The notes beneath the pieces are model-generated. The model saw only the letters and a program-made list of their open reading frames with translations, was not told where the DNA came from and made no database searches. The position numbers and the translations under genes are program-made. Positions 7,124 through 16,085 of a stretch of DNA of 55,031 nt are shown here, piece after piece. The stretch's first letter is position 1. Every line of letters starts with the position of its first letter. Source of the stretch: an uncultured Eubacteriales bacterium (GTDB lineage: Bacteria; Bacillota; Clostridia; Oscillospirales; Acutalibacteraceae); assembly GCA_934486705.1 (NCBI GenBank), contig CAKSQS010000014.1, positions 1 to 55,031 of the forward strand, read 5' to 3'.

Positions 7124-9292
7124 ATGGATATACTAAAAGCATTAACAGAGGAATTTTCGCTTAAACCTTTTCAGGTTGAAAACACGGTAAAGCTGATAGA
7201 CGAGGGCAACACCATACCCTTTATTGCGCGCTACCGCAAGGAGGCTACAGGCTCGCTTGACGACCAGGTTTTGCGCGAGCTGGACGTTAGGCTTAAATAC
7301 CTGCGCAATATGGACGAAACGCGGGAAAAGATAAAGGCGGCGATTGAAGAGCAGGGCGCTTTGACCGACGAGCTTGCCGCCGCAATTGAAAGTGCAAAAA
7401 CCCTGACCGAGCTTGACGATATTTACAGACCCTACAAGAAAAAGCGCAAAACGCGGGCGAGCGTTGCAAAGGAAAAGGGGCTTGAACCTTTAGCAGAGCT
7501 GATTTATGCGCAAAACCCCGATTGCTCTGAGCCTATAGCAATAGCTGCCGACTACATAAACGAAGAAAAGGGCGTTGAAACAGCAGAAGACGCGCTTGCG
7601 GGCGCTATGGATATAATTGCCGAGAAAATATCGGACGACGCGGATATAAGAAAGCGGCTACGTTTTGTATGCTCGGCGCACGGCATTTTAAACGTAAAGG
7701 CAGCGGCAGAGGACGCGGGCGTTTATGAAATGTATAAGGATTATTCCGAGTCGGTCGCTAAAATTCCCGACCACCGCGTGCTTGCAATAAACCGCGGCGA
7801 AAAAGAGGGGATTTTAAAGGTATCGCTTGAGCTTGACAGCGATAAAGCTATGTTCATTATAGGTAAAAATCATATAAAAGAGGGTTCGCCTGCCACCGAG
7901 ACCGTAAGAGCGGCGGCGACCGACGCGTATAACCGCCTTATTTTCCCGTCGGTCGAAAGGGAGATAAGGGCGGCTTTAACCGAAAAGGCAAGCAATTCAG
8001 CCATTAAGGTGTTTTCCACCAATCTTCGCCAGCTGCTTATGCAGCCGCCCGTTAAGGACAAGGTGACAATAGGGCTTGACCCCGGCTACAGAACAGGCTG
8101 CAAGGTGGCGGTTGTGGACGGCACGGGCAAGGTGCTTGATACGGGAGTTATATACCCCGTTCCGCCGAAAAACAAGGTGGAAGAGGCAAAAGCAATAATA
8201 AAGGCGCTTGTTAAAAAGTACTCCGTCAGGGTTTTCGCCATAGGCAACGGAACGGCAAGCCACGAAACCGAGGTTTTCGCCGCCGAGGTTATAAAAGAGC
8301 TGAACGACGGGCTTTCGTATATGGTGGTATCCGAGGCGGGCGCGAGCGTTTATTCCGCCTCAAAGTTGGCGGCGGAGGAATTTCCCGATTACGACGTTTC
8401 ACTGCGCAGCGCCGTTTCCATTGCGCGAAGATTGCAAGACCCGCTTGCAGAGCTTGTAAAAATCGACCCGAAGGCTATAGGCGTGGGGCAGTACCAGCAC
8501 GATATGCCGCCCGCGCAATTAGGCAGCGCGCTTGACGGCGTGGTGGAGGATTGCGTAAACTCCGTTGGGGTTGATCTTAATACCGCGTCCGCTCCGCTTT
8601 TATCCCGCGTGGCGGGTCTCGGTGCTGTGATTGCAAAAAATATTGTGACCTACAGGGAAGAAAACGGCAAATTCACCTCGCGCGCGCAGCTTAAAAAAGT
8701 GCCGAAATTAGGGCCTAAAGCCTTTGAGCAATGCGCGGGATTTTTGCGCATTGCTGATGGAAAGCAGCCGCTTGATAACACGGGTGTTCACCCCGAAAGC
8801 TACGCGGCAGCCGAAAAGCTTTTAAAGCTGTGCGATTATTCGGAAAACGACGTTAAAAACGGAAGTGCCGAGGGTTTGGCCGAAAAGGTTGCGGCAAAGG
8901 GCGCGGAGGAAACCGCGCGCGAGCTTGAAATAGGCGTGCCCACCCTTAACGATATTGTAAAAGAGCTTGAGCGCCCGGGCAGAGACCCGCGCGACGAGCT
9001 GCCCGCGCCAATGCTTAGGCAGGATATTATGTCTATGGAAGACCTGAAACCCGGAATGGAATTAAAGGGCACGGTGCGCAATGTAATAGATTTCGGCGCG
9101 TTTATTGATATAGGCGTGCACCAGGACGGACTGGTGCACATATCGCAGATAACAAACCGCTTTATAAAGCACCCCTCCGAGGTTTTAAAGGTGGGGGATG
9201 TGGTAAAGGTTTGGGTGCTTAGCGTTGACGTGCCGAAAAAACGTATATCCCTCACGATGAGAAAAGAGAAGTTGAACAATGAGGAAAAATAA
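7124..9292 (+). CDS. tex: Tex family RNA-binding transcription accessory protein
   Basis: A 722-residue Tex protein. The N-terminal helical region (about 1-200) includes N-T-I-P-F-I-A-R-Y-R-K-E. A YqgF-like RNase H fold begins with V-T-I-G-L-D-P-G-Y-R-T-G at about 313, helix-hairpin-helix repeats lie at about 480-560, and a C-terminal S1 domain at about 640-715 carries G-x-V-x-x-V-x-x-F-G-A-F-I-D-I-G and D-G-L-V-H-I-S. Tex proteins bind nucleic acid and affect transcript quality. The gene starts 4 bases after the preceding stop and overlaps the next gene by 14 bases. Confidence 0.95.
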   Translation: MDILKALTEEFSLKPFQVENTVKLIDEGNTIPFIARYRKEATGSLDDQVLRELDVRLKYLRNMDETREKIKAAIEEQGALTDELAAAIESAKTLTELDDIYRPYKKKRKTRASVAKEKGLEPLAELIYAQNPDCSEPIAIAADYINEEKGVETAEDALAGAMDIIAEKISDDADIRKRLRFVCSAHGILNVKAAAEDAGVYEMYKDYSESVAKIPDHRVLAINRGEKEGILKVSLELDSDKAMFIIGKNHIKEGSPATETVRAAATDAYNRLIFPSVEREIRAALTEKASNSAIKVFSTNLRQLLMQPPVKDKVTIGLDPGYRTGCKVAVVDGTGKVLDTGVIYPVPPKNKVEEAKAIIKALVKKYSVRVFAIGNGTASHETEVFAAEVIKELNDGLSYMVVSEAGASVYSASKLAAEEFPDYDVSLRSAVSIARRLQDPLAELVKIDPKAIGVGQYQHDMPPAQLGSALDGVVEDCVNSVGVDLNTASAPLLSRVAGLGAVIAKNIVTYREENGKFTSRAQLKKVPKLGPKAFEQCAGFLRIADGKQPLDNTGVHPESYAAAEKLLKLCDYSENDVKNGSAEGLAEKVAAKGAEETARELEIGVPTLNDIVKELERPGRDPRDELPAPMLRQDIMSMEDLKPGMELKGTVRNVIDFGAFIDIGVHQDGLVHISQITNRFIKHPSEVLKVGDVVKVWVLSVDVPKKRISLTMRKEKLNNEEK

Positions 9293-10211
9293 TTTAAAGG
9301 GAAGTTTAATACTTTGCCTTACCGCCCTTATATGGGGTCTGGCTTTTGTGGCGCAATCGGACGGCGGCGAGCTTGTGCCCCCGCTCACCTTTAACGCGCT
9401 GCGTTCTTTAATAGCCGCGGCGGCGCTTTACATATTTTACAAGGTTACATCCTTAAAAAAAGAAAAGCACTTTTTCCCGCAGGATAAAGCGCTTAAAAGG
9501 CAGTATATTATGGCAGGCGCTGTTTGCGGCGCAATGCTTGCAATTTCGGTTAATTTTCAGCAGTTCGGAATAAGCGCGTACCCCGCAGGCGCTGCGGCAG
9601 AGGCGCGCAGCGGGTTTATAACCGCGCTTTACGTTGTGTTTGTGCCGCTGCTTTCCTTCTTTTTCGGCAAAAAGGTAAGCCCCGTTATTTGGGCGAGCGT
9701 TGCCGCTGCGGTGGTAGGGTTTTATATGCTCTGCTTATCGGGCGGAATAAGCGGAATTTACACCGCCGATATATTGGTGTTTATCTGCGCGTTTTGCTTT
9801 GCGGGTCAGATAATATCGGTTGATAAATTTGTTGGGCTTACGGGCGGCGTAAAGCTTTCCGTAATGCAGTTTACCGTCGCGGGGGTTTTATCAACCGTGT
9901 TTGCGGTGATATTCGAGCGCCCGACAATGGAAAATATCATTGCCGCCGCTCCGCAGATACTCTACCTCGGCATAGTTTCAAGCGGCGTGGGCTACACCCT
10001 GCAAATTGTGGGGCAGAAATACGCCGAGCCGTCGGTCGCATCACTCTCTATGAGCCTTGAAAGCGTTTTTGCGGCTCTTGGCGGTTGGCTGATTTCGGGC
10101 AATACGCTCTCGGGAAGAGAATTTATAGGCTGCGCGCTTGTGTTCGCCGCAATAATCGTGGCGCAAATACCCGAAATGGTAGGCGGCAGAAAAAAGGCTA
10201 ATTCCCCGTAA
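9279..10211 (+). CDS. DMT superfamily (EamA) transporter
   Basis: A 310-residue integral membrane protein with about ten hydrophobic helices arranged as two EamA repeats. It opens with L-I-W-G-L-A-F-V-A-Q, the usual first helix of drug/metabolite transporters. The substrate cannot be predicted. The ATG overlaps the tex stop by 14 bases, indicating co-transcription. Its stop overlaps the oppositely directed CDF gene by 14 bases with no terminator hairpin between them. Confidence 0.9.
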   Translation: MRKNNLKGSLILCLTALIWGLAFVAQSDGGELVPPLTFNALRSLIAAAALYIFYKVTSLKKEKHFFPQDKALKRQYIMAGAVCGAMLAISVNFQQFGISAYPAGAAAEARSGFITALYVVFVPLLSFFFGKKVSPVIWASVAAAVVGFYMLCLSGGISGIYTADILVFICAFCFAGQIISVDKFVGLTGGVKLSVMQFTVAGVLSTVFAVIFERPTMENIIAAAPQILYLGIVSSGVGYTLQIVGQKYAEPSVASLSMSLESVFAALGGWLISGNTLSGREFIGCALVFAAIIVAQIPEMVGGRKKANSP

Positions 10212-11382
10212 AATCGTTATCAAAGGTTATAACACAGCAATAAGTATTGTCTAATTTCTTGGCTGCGGCGGATATTTCCTGCCGCAGTTCTTCTTTTTTA
10301 TCATTAAATTCGGGCGGAATAACCACGTCAAAAATCAGATTGGTGCGGTTTTCCGATAACGGCGTCATTCTGAAATCGTGCAGCGACATATTTTCGTCAA
10401 TTTTTTTAAGCTCGGCGGTCATAGCCTCGCGCGCGGTTTTGACAGCCGGACTGTTTGTATCTATCGGGTCCATATGAATTACAAGCTGAATGTTATATCT
10501 TTCGTTTATCAGCTTTTCGCACAAATCCACCTGCTCGTGGCACTTTACAAAATCCGAGTCCTGCGGCACTTCAACGTGAACCGAGGCAAACTGCCTGCCC
10601 GGCCCGTAATTATGCACCATAAGGTCGTGTATGCCTATAAAACCCTCAAACGACAGCACGGTGTTTTTAATTTCCTCTACCGTGTCCTTATCGGGCGGGG
10701 TGCCCAAAATCAAATTAAGCGTATCTTTACCGGTTGAAAAGCCAGAATAAAGTATAAACAGTGATACCAGCAAGCCCATTACCGCGTCCAGATTAAAGGG
10801 CAGCTTAAAGCAGAGCGACGCCGCAACCGATAAAAGGATAGCGCCGGTTGACATAATATCATTAAGTGAATCAAGCGCGGTCGCTTTAAAAACGCCCGAT
10901 TCTACCTTTTTGAAAAGCTTGCGGTTGAAAATATACATCCAAAGCTTAATAAGCATGGAAATAACAAGCACCGCTATTGCGTACGCCGAATAAACGGGCG
11001 CTGCGTCTCCCTTTATAATTGCTTTGAGCGAGGATTTTAACAGCTCCGCGCCTACTAACAGTATCAGCACCGCAACAATAAAGGCGGACATATACTCCAT
11101 TCTGCCGTGGCCGAAGGGGTGATCCTTATCGGCTGGCTTGCCCGCCATTTTAAAGCCGATAAGCGTTATAACGAAAGAGCCCATATCGGACAGATTGTTA
11201 AGTCCGTCCGCCGTAATAGAAATACTCGCGGTAAGAAGACCTACCGCGATTTTGGTTAAGCATAAAATTAAATTGCAGAAAATTCCCACGCCGCCGCTCA
11301 AAGTGCCGTAGCTTTTGCGCACGGCGGGGTTTTCGGTATCCTCGCTGTTTTTAACAAACAGCCTTATTAAAAGCTTTGTCAT
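10198..11382 (-). CDS. Cation diffusion facilitator transporter
   Basis: A 394-residue CDF-family exporter, probably for zinc, iron or manganese. The membrane part (about 30-215) has the helix 2 motif A-D-G-L-N-N-L-S-D and the loop D-H-P-F-G-H-G-R-M-E-Y. The cytoplasmic C-terminal domain has I-H-D-L-M-V-H-N-Y-G-P and H-V-E-V. Helix 2 has N and D rather than H and D at the metal positions (N-x-x-x-D), which differs from classic zinc types and leaves the metal open. The ATG directly follows the ddl stop (TAA-ATG), so it is the last gene of the ddl operon. The long C-terminus (about 290-394) exceeds simple CDFs. Confidence 0.92.
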   Translation of the reverse strand: MTKLLIRLFVKNSEDTENPAVRKSYGTLSGGVGIFCNLILCLTKIAVGLLTASISITADGLNNLSDMGSFVITLIGFKMAGKPADKDHPFGHGRMEYMSAFIVAVLILLVGAELLKSSLKAIIKGDAAPVYSAYAIAVLVISMLIKLWMYIFNRKLFKKVESGVFKATALDSLNDIMSTGAILLSVAASLCFKLPFNLDAVMGLLVSLFILYSGFSTGKDTLNLILGTPPDKDTVEEIKNTVLSFEGFIGIHDLMVHNYGPGRQFASVHVEVPQDSDFVKCHEQVDLCEKLINERYNIQLVIHMDPIDTNSPAVKTAREAMTAELKKIDENMSLHDFRMTPLSENRTNLIFDVVIPPEFNDKKEELRQEISAAAKKLDNTYCCVITFDNDFTGN

Positions 11383-12570
11383 TTAAAGCTTAGCTCCTTT
11401 AGCGCCCTTTGCCCCGAAAGAAACGCCCGATAAAATATTGGTGTCAATTGTAAAGGTAAGGTTTTCGCGCCCGCGTTGGCGGCGGAAAGCAACTTCCGCT
11501 AAGCGGTCTATCATATCGGTGTATTTAAGCCCCGTAGCCTCCCACAAATAAAAGGCGAGAGAGCCGGGGATCGTGTTTATTTCATTGGCGTATACCTTGG
11601 CGGTATCGCAGTCTATCATAAAATCGATTCTTACAACGCCGCTTGCGTTTATCGCCCTGAATACGTCGCAGGCGAGTTTTCTTATCTCTTCCGATTTATC
11701 TTCGGGCAAATCGGCGGGTATTTTTCTGCCGAGCGACGCCATACCCTTACTGCCGCCCTTTGAGCCTGACATATATTTATCCTCATACGAAAGAATTTCG
11801 TCGTGCATAAAGGGCTCCTCGCAAACGCTGGCTTCGCAATCGTCCGCGTCGCCTAAAACCGAGCAGTTTATCTCGCGCAGGTTGGTAATGGCGTGCTCTG
11901 CAAGTATTCTGTCGGTAAACGAGGCGGCAAGGGTTATGGCGCTGTCAAGCTCATCGGCGGAGTTTACCTTTGTAATGCCTACGCTTGAGCCTAAGTTTAC
12001 GGGCTTTATTATAAGCGGAAAGCCTATTTTTTCGGTAATTTCGGCGGTAACAGCCGCCTTATCGGTCATATACTCGCGCGAACGGAAGGTAACGCAGCCG
12101 AGCACCGGCAGACCCGCGCTTTTAAGCACCTCTTTAAACACCGCTTTATCCATACCCACTGCGGCGGAAAGTATATCGCAACTGATATAGGGCAGACCTA
12201 AAAATTCAAAATAGCCCGCCATTGTTCCGTCCTCGCAGTTAGTGCCGTGAACGACGGGAAAAGCTAAATTTATTTGTACGTCCTTTTTCTTTGAGAAAAG
12301 CCCGCTGTTTAAGTATTTCATAAACACGCTGCCGCCTTGCTTTATAAAGGTTACAGGCTCAGCCGCCTTTAAAAGCGCAGGCAGATCTCTGTAATTTTCA
12401 ATGGTGAAAAGGTTTTCGCCTGTGTACATTTCGCCGTTTTTGGTAACGTATATAGGCGTTACATCATATTTTTCGCGGTTTATGGCGCGCATTGCCTGCA
12501 CCGCAGATATAATTGAAACCTCGTGCTCAACCGAGCGACAGCCGAAAAATACCGCAATATTGGTTTTCAT
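11383..12570 (-). CDS. ddl: D-alanine--D-alanine ligase
   Basis: A 395-residue ATP-grasp ligase forming D-Ala-D-Ala for peptidoglycan. The N-terminus has F-F-G-C-R-S-V-E-H-E-V-S, then H-G-T-N-C-E-D-G-T and the ATP-grasp segment P-L-I-I-K-P-V-N-L-G-S-S-V-G. The omega-loop stretch Y-E-D-K-Y fits the D-Ala rather than the D-lactate type. The usual E-V-N-T-L-P-G-M-T is replaced by E-I-N-T-I-P-G-S-L-A-F, a variant loop at the second substrate site. The C-terminus ends in a repeated G-A-K-G-A-K-G-A-K-L tail. It sits 15 bases after the MurF-like gene that would consume the dipeptide. Confidence 0.93.
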   Translation of the reverse strand: MKTNIAVFFGCRSVEHEVSIISAVQAMRAINREKYDVTPIYVTKNGEMYTGENLFTIENYRDLPALLKAAEPVTFIKQGGSVFMKYLNSGLFSKKKDVQINLAFPVVHGTNCEDGTMAGYFEFLGLPYISCDILSAAVGMDKAVFKEVLKSAGLPVLGCVTFRSREYMTDKAAVTAEITEKIGFPLIIKPVNLGSSVGITKVNSADELDSAITLAASFTDRILAEHAITNLREINCSVLGDADDCEASVCEEPFMHDEILSYEDKYMSGSKGGSKGMASLGRKIPADLPEDKSEEIRKLACDVFRAINASGVVRIDFMIDCDTAKVYANEINTIPGSLAFYLWEATGLKYTDMIDRLAEVAFRRQRGRENLTFTIDTNILSGVSFGAKGAKGAKL

Positions 12571-12585
12571 TATTTACAACCCCAT

Positions 12586-14169
12586 TTAATTCAAATAGTT
12601 ATCAGGCAGATCGTTTTCAAGCAGAACCACCGTGTTTTTATCCGCAAAACCGCTGTATATCTCCATAGCTTCCTTAAAGCTTGCCGCCACAAAGAGTTTA
12701 TCCTCGGGGAAGTTTTGCGACACAGCGCCCTCTTTAAGGGGAGCGGAGCGGTTAATGCCTACGAATATAATTATATCACATATTTTCGCCGCTTCAAGCC
12801 CCAATGCAAAGTTGCAGTCGTGCTCGCGAGCGCCAAGCTCAATAAGCCCGGGGGTTATTACAACCTTTTTCATATTGTCAAAGCGGGAAAGCACGTGCAA
12901 AGCCTCAATTGAGCCTTCGGGGTTTGCGTTGTAAGCGTCGTCAATAAGGGTAGAGCCCGCAACCGATTGCTTAATTTCGAGCCTGTGCTCGGTGGGCTTA
13001 AGGGAAGATACGGCAAAGCGGATATTTTCGGGGGTTACGCCCAATTTATAGCTTAAAGCTGCCGCGCCCGCGATATTGAGTATATTGTGCAGCCCCAAAA
13101 GGCGGGTGGAAAGCCGAACCTCGCTGTCTCCGAGGTTCAGCGTGAAGTCCGAGCCGTTTTTACCGTAGGAAATATCGGTCGCTTTAAAATCAAAGCTGTC
13201 TGTTCCGTAAACGCTGTAAAGGGTTTTATCAATGCGGCTCATCAGCTCCTTACTGTCGCCGTTTACAAACATTTCGCCGCCGTTATTCAGTACCTCGGTT
13301 GCCAATTCAAACTTGGTTTTAAAAACATTGTCCACCGTTTTAAAGGTATCAAGGTGCTGCTCGCCTACCGAGGTTATAATTCCGTATTTCGGGTGGACGA
13401 TATCGCATATCTCTTTAATATCGCCTATATTTTTAGCACCCATTTCGCAAATAAATATCTGCGTTTGCGGCTTTAAATATTCGCGCACCGTTCTTACAAC
13501 CCCCATGGGCGTGTTAAAGCTGTGGGGGGTGGCTACAACATTATATTTTTCGCTTAAAATGCGGTTTAAAATGAATTTGGTTGAGGTCTTGCCGTAGCTG
13601 CCCGTTATGCCTATAACAATTAAGTCCTTATGCTCTTTAAGTATGCGCTTTGCGTCGTTTATATACCACCGCGTAACGGCTTTATCTACGGGCGCGGTTA
13701 CAAAGCGGCACAAAAGGCACAAAAGCGGCGAAATAAACGAAAGAGAAAACGCAAGCACCGAGAAAAAATCGCCGACAAGCGTACCCGGGAAGAGCGCGTA
13801 AATTAAAATGCATATTAAAAGTATTAAAGCGGCGGCGGCAAAAAGCCGTTTTATGCGCGCAGTAAACACAAGTTTTTTGATTGATTTTTTCTGCGCCCTT
13901 ACAGCGAAAAATATTCTAAGCGCTAAAACGGCAATAATAAGTATAAGCTGCGCGGCGTAAAGCTTTCTTTCATAAAGCACGGAGGAAAAGCTAAAGCCTA
14001 TGCATTCAAGGGCAAGGGGCGCGGTGTAGCCGTCCTTTACCCATGCAAAATAGCGCGAGGGAAAATAGGAGTTTTGCTGCAGCATTTGGTTTTGCCGCAC
14101 AAGCGCAAAAAGAGCGGATACTGCGGCGATTATGAGTGATAAAAGCAATAAGTAATTCAACATATGCAC
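12586..14169 (-). CDS. Membrane-anchored Mur ligase, MurF-like
   Basis: A 527-residue Mur ligase. The first ~160 residues hold about four hydrophobic segments (about 5-25, 70-90, 108-128, 135-158) in place of the normal N-terminal MurF substrate domain. The central ATPase domain starts with G-I-T-G-S-Y-G-K-T-S-T and continues with N-T-P-M-G, C-E-M-G-A, G-I-I-T-S-V-G-E-Q-H-L-D-T-F and the lysine segment F-K-T-K-F-E-L. The C-terminal ligase domain has E-H-R-L-E and D-D-A-Y-N-A-N-P-E-G, which is typical of MurF. Being next to ddl supports addition of D-Ala-D-Ala to the UDP-MurNAc-tripeptide, though a different Mur-type substrate remains possible because of the missing N-domain. Confidence 0.85.
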   Translation of the reverse strand: MHMLNYLLLLSLIIAAVSALFALVRQNQMLQQNSYFPSRYFAWVKDGYTAPLALECIGFSFSSVLYERKLYAAQLILIIAVLALRIFFAVRAQKKSIKKLVFTARIKRLFAAAALILLICILIYALFPGTLVGDFFSVLAFSLSFISPLLCLLCRFVTAPVDKAVTRWYINDAKRILKEHKDLIVIGITGSYGKTSTKFILNRILSEKYNVVATPHSFNTPMGVVRTVREYLKPQTQIFICEMGAKNIGDIKEICDIVHPKYGIITSVGEQHLDTFKTVDNVFKTKFELATEVLNNGGEMFVNGDSKELMSRIDKTLYSVYGTDSFDFKATDISYGKNGSDFTLNLGDSEVRLSTRLLGLHNILNIAGAAALSYKLGVTPENIRFAVSSLKPTEHRLEIKQSVAGSTLIDDAYNANPEGSIEALHVLSRFDNMKKVVITPGLIELGAREHDCNFALGLEAAKICDIIIFVGINRSAPLKEGAVSQNFPEDKLFVAASFKEAMEIYSGFADKNTVVLLENDLPDNYLN

Positions 14170-14175
14170 TTCCCT

Positions 14176-14934
14176 TTATTTAATAAAGCTGCGGAGTATG
14201 GCTGCCGCCTCGTAAGGCTTTTCGCAAAATGAGTAATGCCCCGTGCCCTTTATTACGCACAGCCCGCTGTCGGGTATCAGGCTTTTTATAATTTCGGCGT
14301 CTGAAAGCGGGGTGGCGGTGTCGTTCTCACCCCATATAAGCAGCGTGGGGCAGGAAATATTGCCGATAATATCCCGCAAATCGGTATTTACAAGCGATAC
14401 CATTGTTTTGCGCAGAACCTCGGGCGCGGCGTTATAATCGGCGGAGCCGTAATGCCTACGCGCCTTATCAAGCAAATTTTCGGTATGCCCTTTAAGCCCC
14501 GGCAGCGTCAAGACCCGTTTTATTGCCTTAAAGCTTTTAGCTCTGCACTTTTGTTTAAGGCTTTTTTTGGGTATCAGCCCAGCGGAATCGAGCAATACTA
14601 TTTTAGGGGGGCTTACAAGCCCTGTCGCCGTCATTTTAAGAATTACCCTGCCGCCGTGGGAATGACCTATCATAATCGGGTTATCAAGGTTTACCGCTTT
14701 CATAAATTTAAGCACAAAATCGCAGTAGTCATCGAGCGTCCACGGCGCTTTCATGGTATCCGAGCCGCCGCAGCCGGGAAAATTAACCGCAACCAAGCGG
14801 CAGCGGTCGCACAGCGCGGATATAACGCCGCCGTAAACATCATAAGAAGACCCCCAGCCGTGCAAAAGCAGCACGGGTATGCCCTCGCCCTTTTCGGTAT
14901 ATTCTATGTTAAGACCGTCTATAATAACATTCAT
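14176..14934 (-). CDS. Alpha/beta hydrolase
   Basis: A 252-residue alpha/beta hydrolase fold enzyme. The oxyanion region is L-L-L-H-G-W-G-S-S, the nucleophile elbow G-H-S-H-G-G-R, the acid lies in W-G-E-N-D-T-A-T-P, and the catalytic histidine in G-T-G-H-Y. Its substrate is unknown. I chose the ATG at 14934, which has GGGG eight bases upstream; an in-frame GTG at 14940 is too close to that site. It is the first gene of the Mur ligase-Ddl-CDF run, so it may be expressed with cell-wall synthesis. Confidence 0.88.
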   Translation of the reverse strand: MNVIIDGLNIEYTEKGEGIPVLLLHGWGSSYDVYGGVISALCDRCRLVAVNFPGCGGSDTMKAPWTLDDYCDFVLKFMKAVNLDNPIMIGHSHGGRVILKMTATGLVSPPKIVLLDSAGLIPKKSLKQKCRAKSFKAIKRVLTLPGLKGHTENLLDKARRHYGSADYNAAPEVLRKTMVSLVNTDLRDIIGNISCPTLLIWGENDTATPLSDAEIIKSLIPDSGLCVIKGTGHYSFCEKPYEAAAILRSFIK

Positions 14935-14973
14935 AAACACAACCCCGATTATATTTTATAATCTTAAAAATTT

Positions 14974-14982
14974 ATTATACCA
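14974..14982 (-). promoter_or_regulatory. Extended -10 promoter for the hydrolase-Mur ligase-ddl operon
   Basis: Read on the minus strand, TGG-TATAAT lies 40 bases before the hydrolase start. No good -35 was seen at the right spacing, as is common for TGn promoters. Confidence 0.5.
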
Positions 14983-15072
14983 AATTCGGGCATAAAAAAG
15001 AAGAGCTTTTTTGAAATTTTACGATTATTTTTTATTGCGCGGAAAATTTTTCTTAAATTATAAAATTCGGTA

Positions 15073-15101
15073 TTGACAAAACAAGCGATAAAATGTATAA
15101 T
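15073..15101 (+). promoter_or_regulatory. Consensus promoter of the tRNA pair
   Basis: TTGACA (15073-15078) and TATAAT (15096-15101) are separated by exactly 17 bases, a perfect sigma-A consensus promoter 20 bases before the first tRNA. This suits strong constitutive expression of stable RNA. Confidence 0.93.
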
Positions 15102-15121
15102 GTATTGGTCACGAGTAATTC

Positions 15122-15198
15122 GGCTGTATAGCTCAGTTGGCTAGAGCATGCGGTTCATACCCGCAGTGTCATTGGTTCAAATCCAATTACAGCCACCA
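15122..15198 (+). tRNA. tRNA-Met (CAT), elongator type
   Basis: A 77-base cloverleaf with the 3' CCA encoded. The acceptor is GGCTGTA/TACAGCC, the D-stem GCTC/GAGC, the anticodon stem TGCGG/CCGCA with loop TTCATAC, and the T-stem ATTGG/CCAAT. The paired G1-C72 and the stem lacking three G-C pairs argue against the initiator. The GGTTCATACCC context favours elongator Met over lysidine-modified Ile2. Confidence 0.95.
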
Positions 15199-15200
15199 GC

Positions 15201-15276
15201 GGCCCGGTGGTCAAGAGGCCTAAGACACCGCCCTTTCACGGCGGTAACACGAGTTCGAATCTCGTCCGGGTCACCA
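15201..15276 (+). tRNA. tRNA-Glu (TTC)
   Basis: A 76-base cloverleaf with the 3' CCA encoded. The acceptor is GGCCCGG/CCGGGTC (one G-T pair), the anticodon stem CCGCC/GGCGG with loop CTTTCAC, and the T-stem ACGAG/CTCGT. It begins 2 bases after the tRNA-Met CCA, so the two are processed from one transcript. Confidence 0.97.
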
Positions 15277-15307
15277 AAAAAGCACTTGCATTGCAAGTGC
15301 TTTTTTT
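15277..15307. terminator. Terminator after the tRNA pair
   Basis: The stem GCACTTGC/GCAAGTGC (15282-15289 and 15293-15300) has a 3-base loop, an A-run before it and T7 after it. It can work in both directions and also separates the tRNAs from the convergent methyltransferase gene. Confidence 0.93.
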
Positions 15308-15341
15308 AATGAGATTCATTGTTTAATATTCAATCATTCAA

Positions 15342-16085
15342 TCAAATTTTTCTTGCAACATATATTGCCCGCTCGGTTTCGCTGCTTGCGGGCAAGAGCG
15401 TCATATCCTCATACACGGCTACCCTTTCAAGCCCTGCAGATATAAGCGCTTTATCAATTTGGCGTTCGGAATAGGCGCGCTCGCAAAATTCTTCGCCGCT
15501 GCGGCGGTAAATATCCCCGTCCTTTATAAAGAAATCGAGCAATATATCCGTTTCGAGCGTTTCGGGGTCGGTCTCGTTCTGCCATACGCAGTAAACGTCG
15601 TCGCGGTCGATAACATATGTATTATCCGCCAGTATATATTTATGCTTGAAAACGGTGTTAACATCGAAAATAAAAAGCCTGCCCTTTTCAAGAAAAAGTG
15701 ATACCTTTGAAATTGCGGTGCAAAAAGCGGAATAATCGGTTATGTGGTTAAGGCTGTCAAGGCAGCAAACAGCGCCGTCCACCGTGCCGTAAAGGTCTAA
15801 TTCCTCGGCGGGCTGGCAGAGGTAAAGCACGTCGGCTTTGCACTTGGCGGAATTTTGCCGCGCTGACGCTAACATCTCCTCCGAAATATCCACCCCTATA
15901 ACCTCGGCATCGCGCTTTGCAAACTCATTTGAAAACCCGCCCGTACCGCAGGCAAGGTCCAAAAGCAGAGTAGGGCGGCGGTCGTGCTTTTCAAAAAGCG
16001 AGAGCAAATAATCGGTGCGTGCTTTATAGTCAACATCGTCCATAAGGCGGTCGTAAACCTCGGCAAAGCGGTCGTAATTACTCAT
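15342..16085 (-). CDS. Class I SAM-dependent methyltransferase
   Basis: A 247-residue Rossmann-fold methyltransferase. Motif I is L-L-D-L-A-C-G-T-G-G-F-S (about residues 42-53), motif II ends in V-I-G-V-D-I-S-E-E-M-L, and D-G-A-V-C-C-L-D-S-L-N-H-I follows. Proteins of this type in Firmicutes are uncharacterised, with small-molecule or tRNA substrates suggested. The start overlaps the yerC stop by 8 bases (ATGAGTAA), so it is translated with yerC. Confidence 0.88.
   Translation of the reverse strand: MSNYDRFAEVYDRLMDDVDYKARTDYLLSLFEKHDRRPTLLLDLACGTGGFSNEFAKRDAEVIGVDISEEMLASARQNSAKCKADVLYLCQPAEELDLYGTVDGAVCCLDSLNHITDYSAFCTAISKVSLFLEKGRLFIFDVNTVFKHKYILADNTYVIDRDDVYCVWQNETDPETLETDILLDFFIKDGDIYRRSGEEFCERAYSERQIDKALISAGLERVAVYEDMTLLPASSETERAIYVARKI

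Noticed and set aside
15122..15198. Initiator tRNA or lysidine-type tRNA-Ile
   Set aside because: The acceptor has a paired first base and the anticodon stem lacks three G-C pairs. The loop context GGTTCATACCC fits elongator Met.
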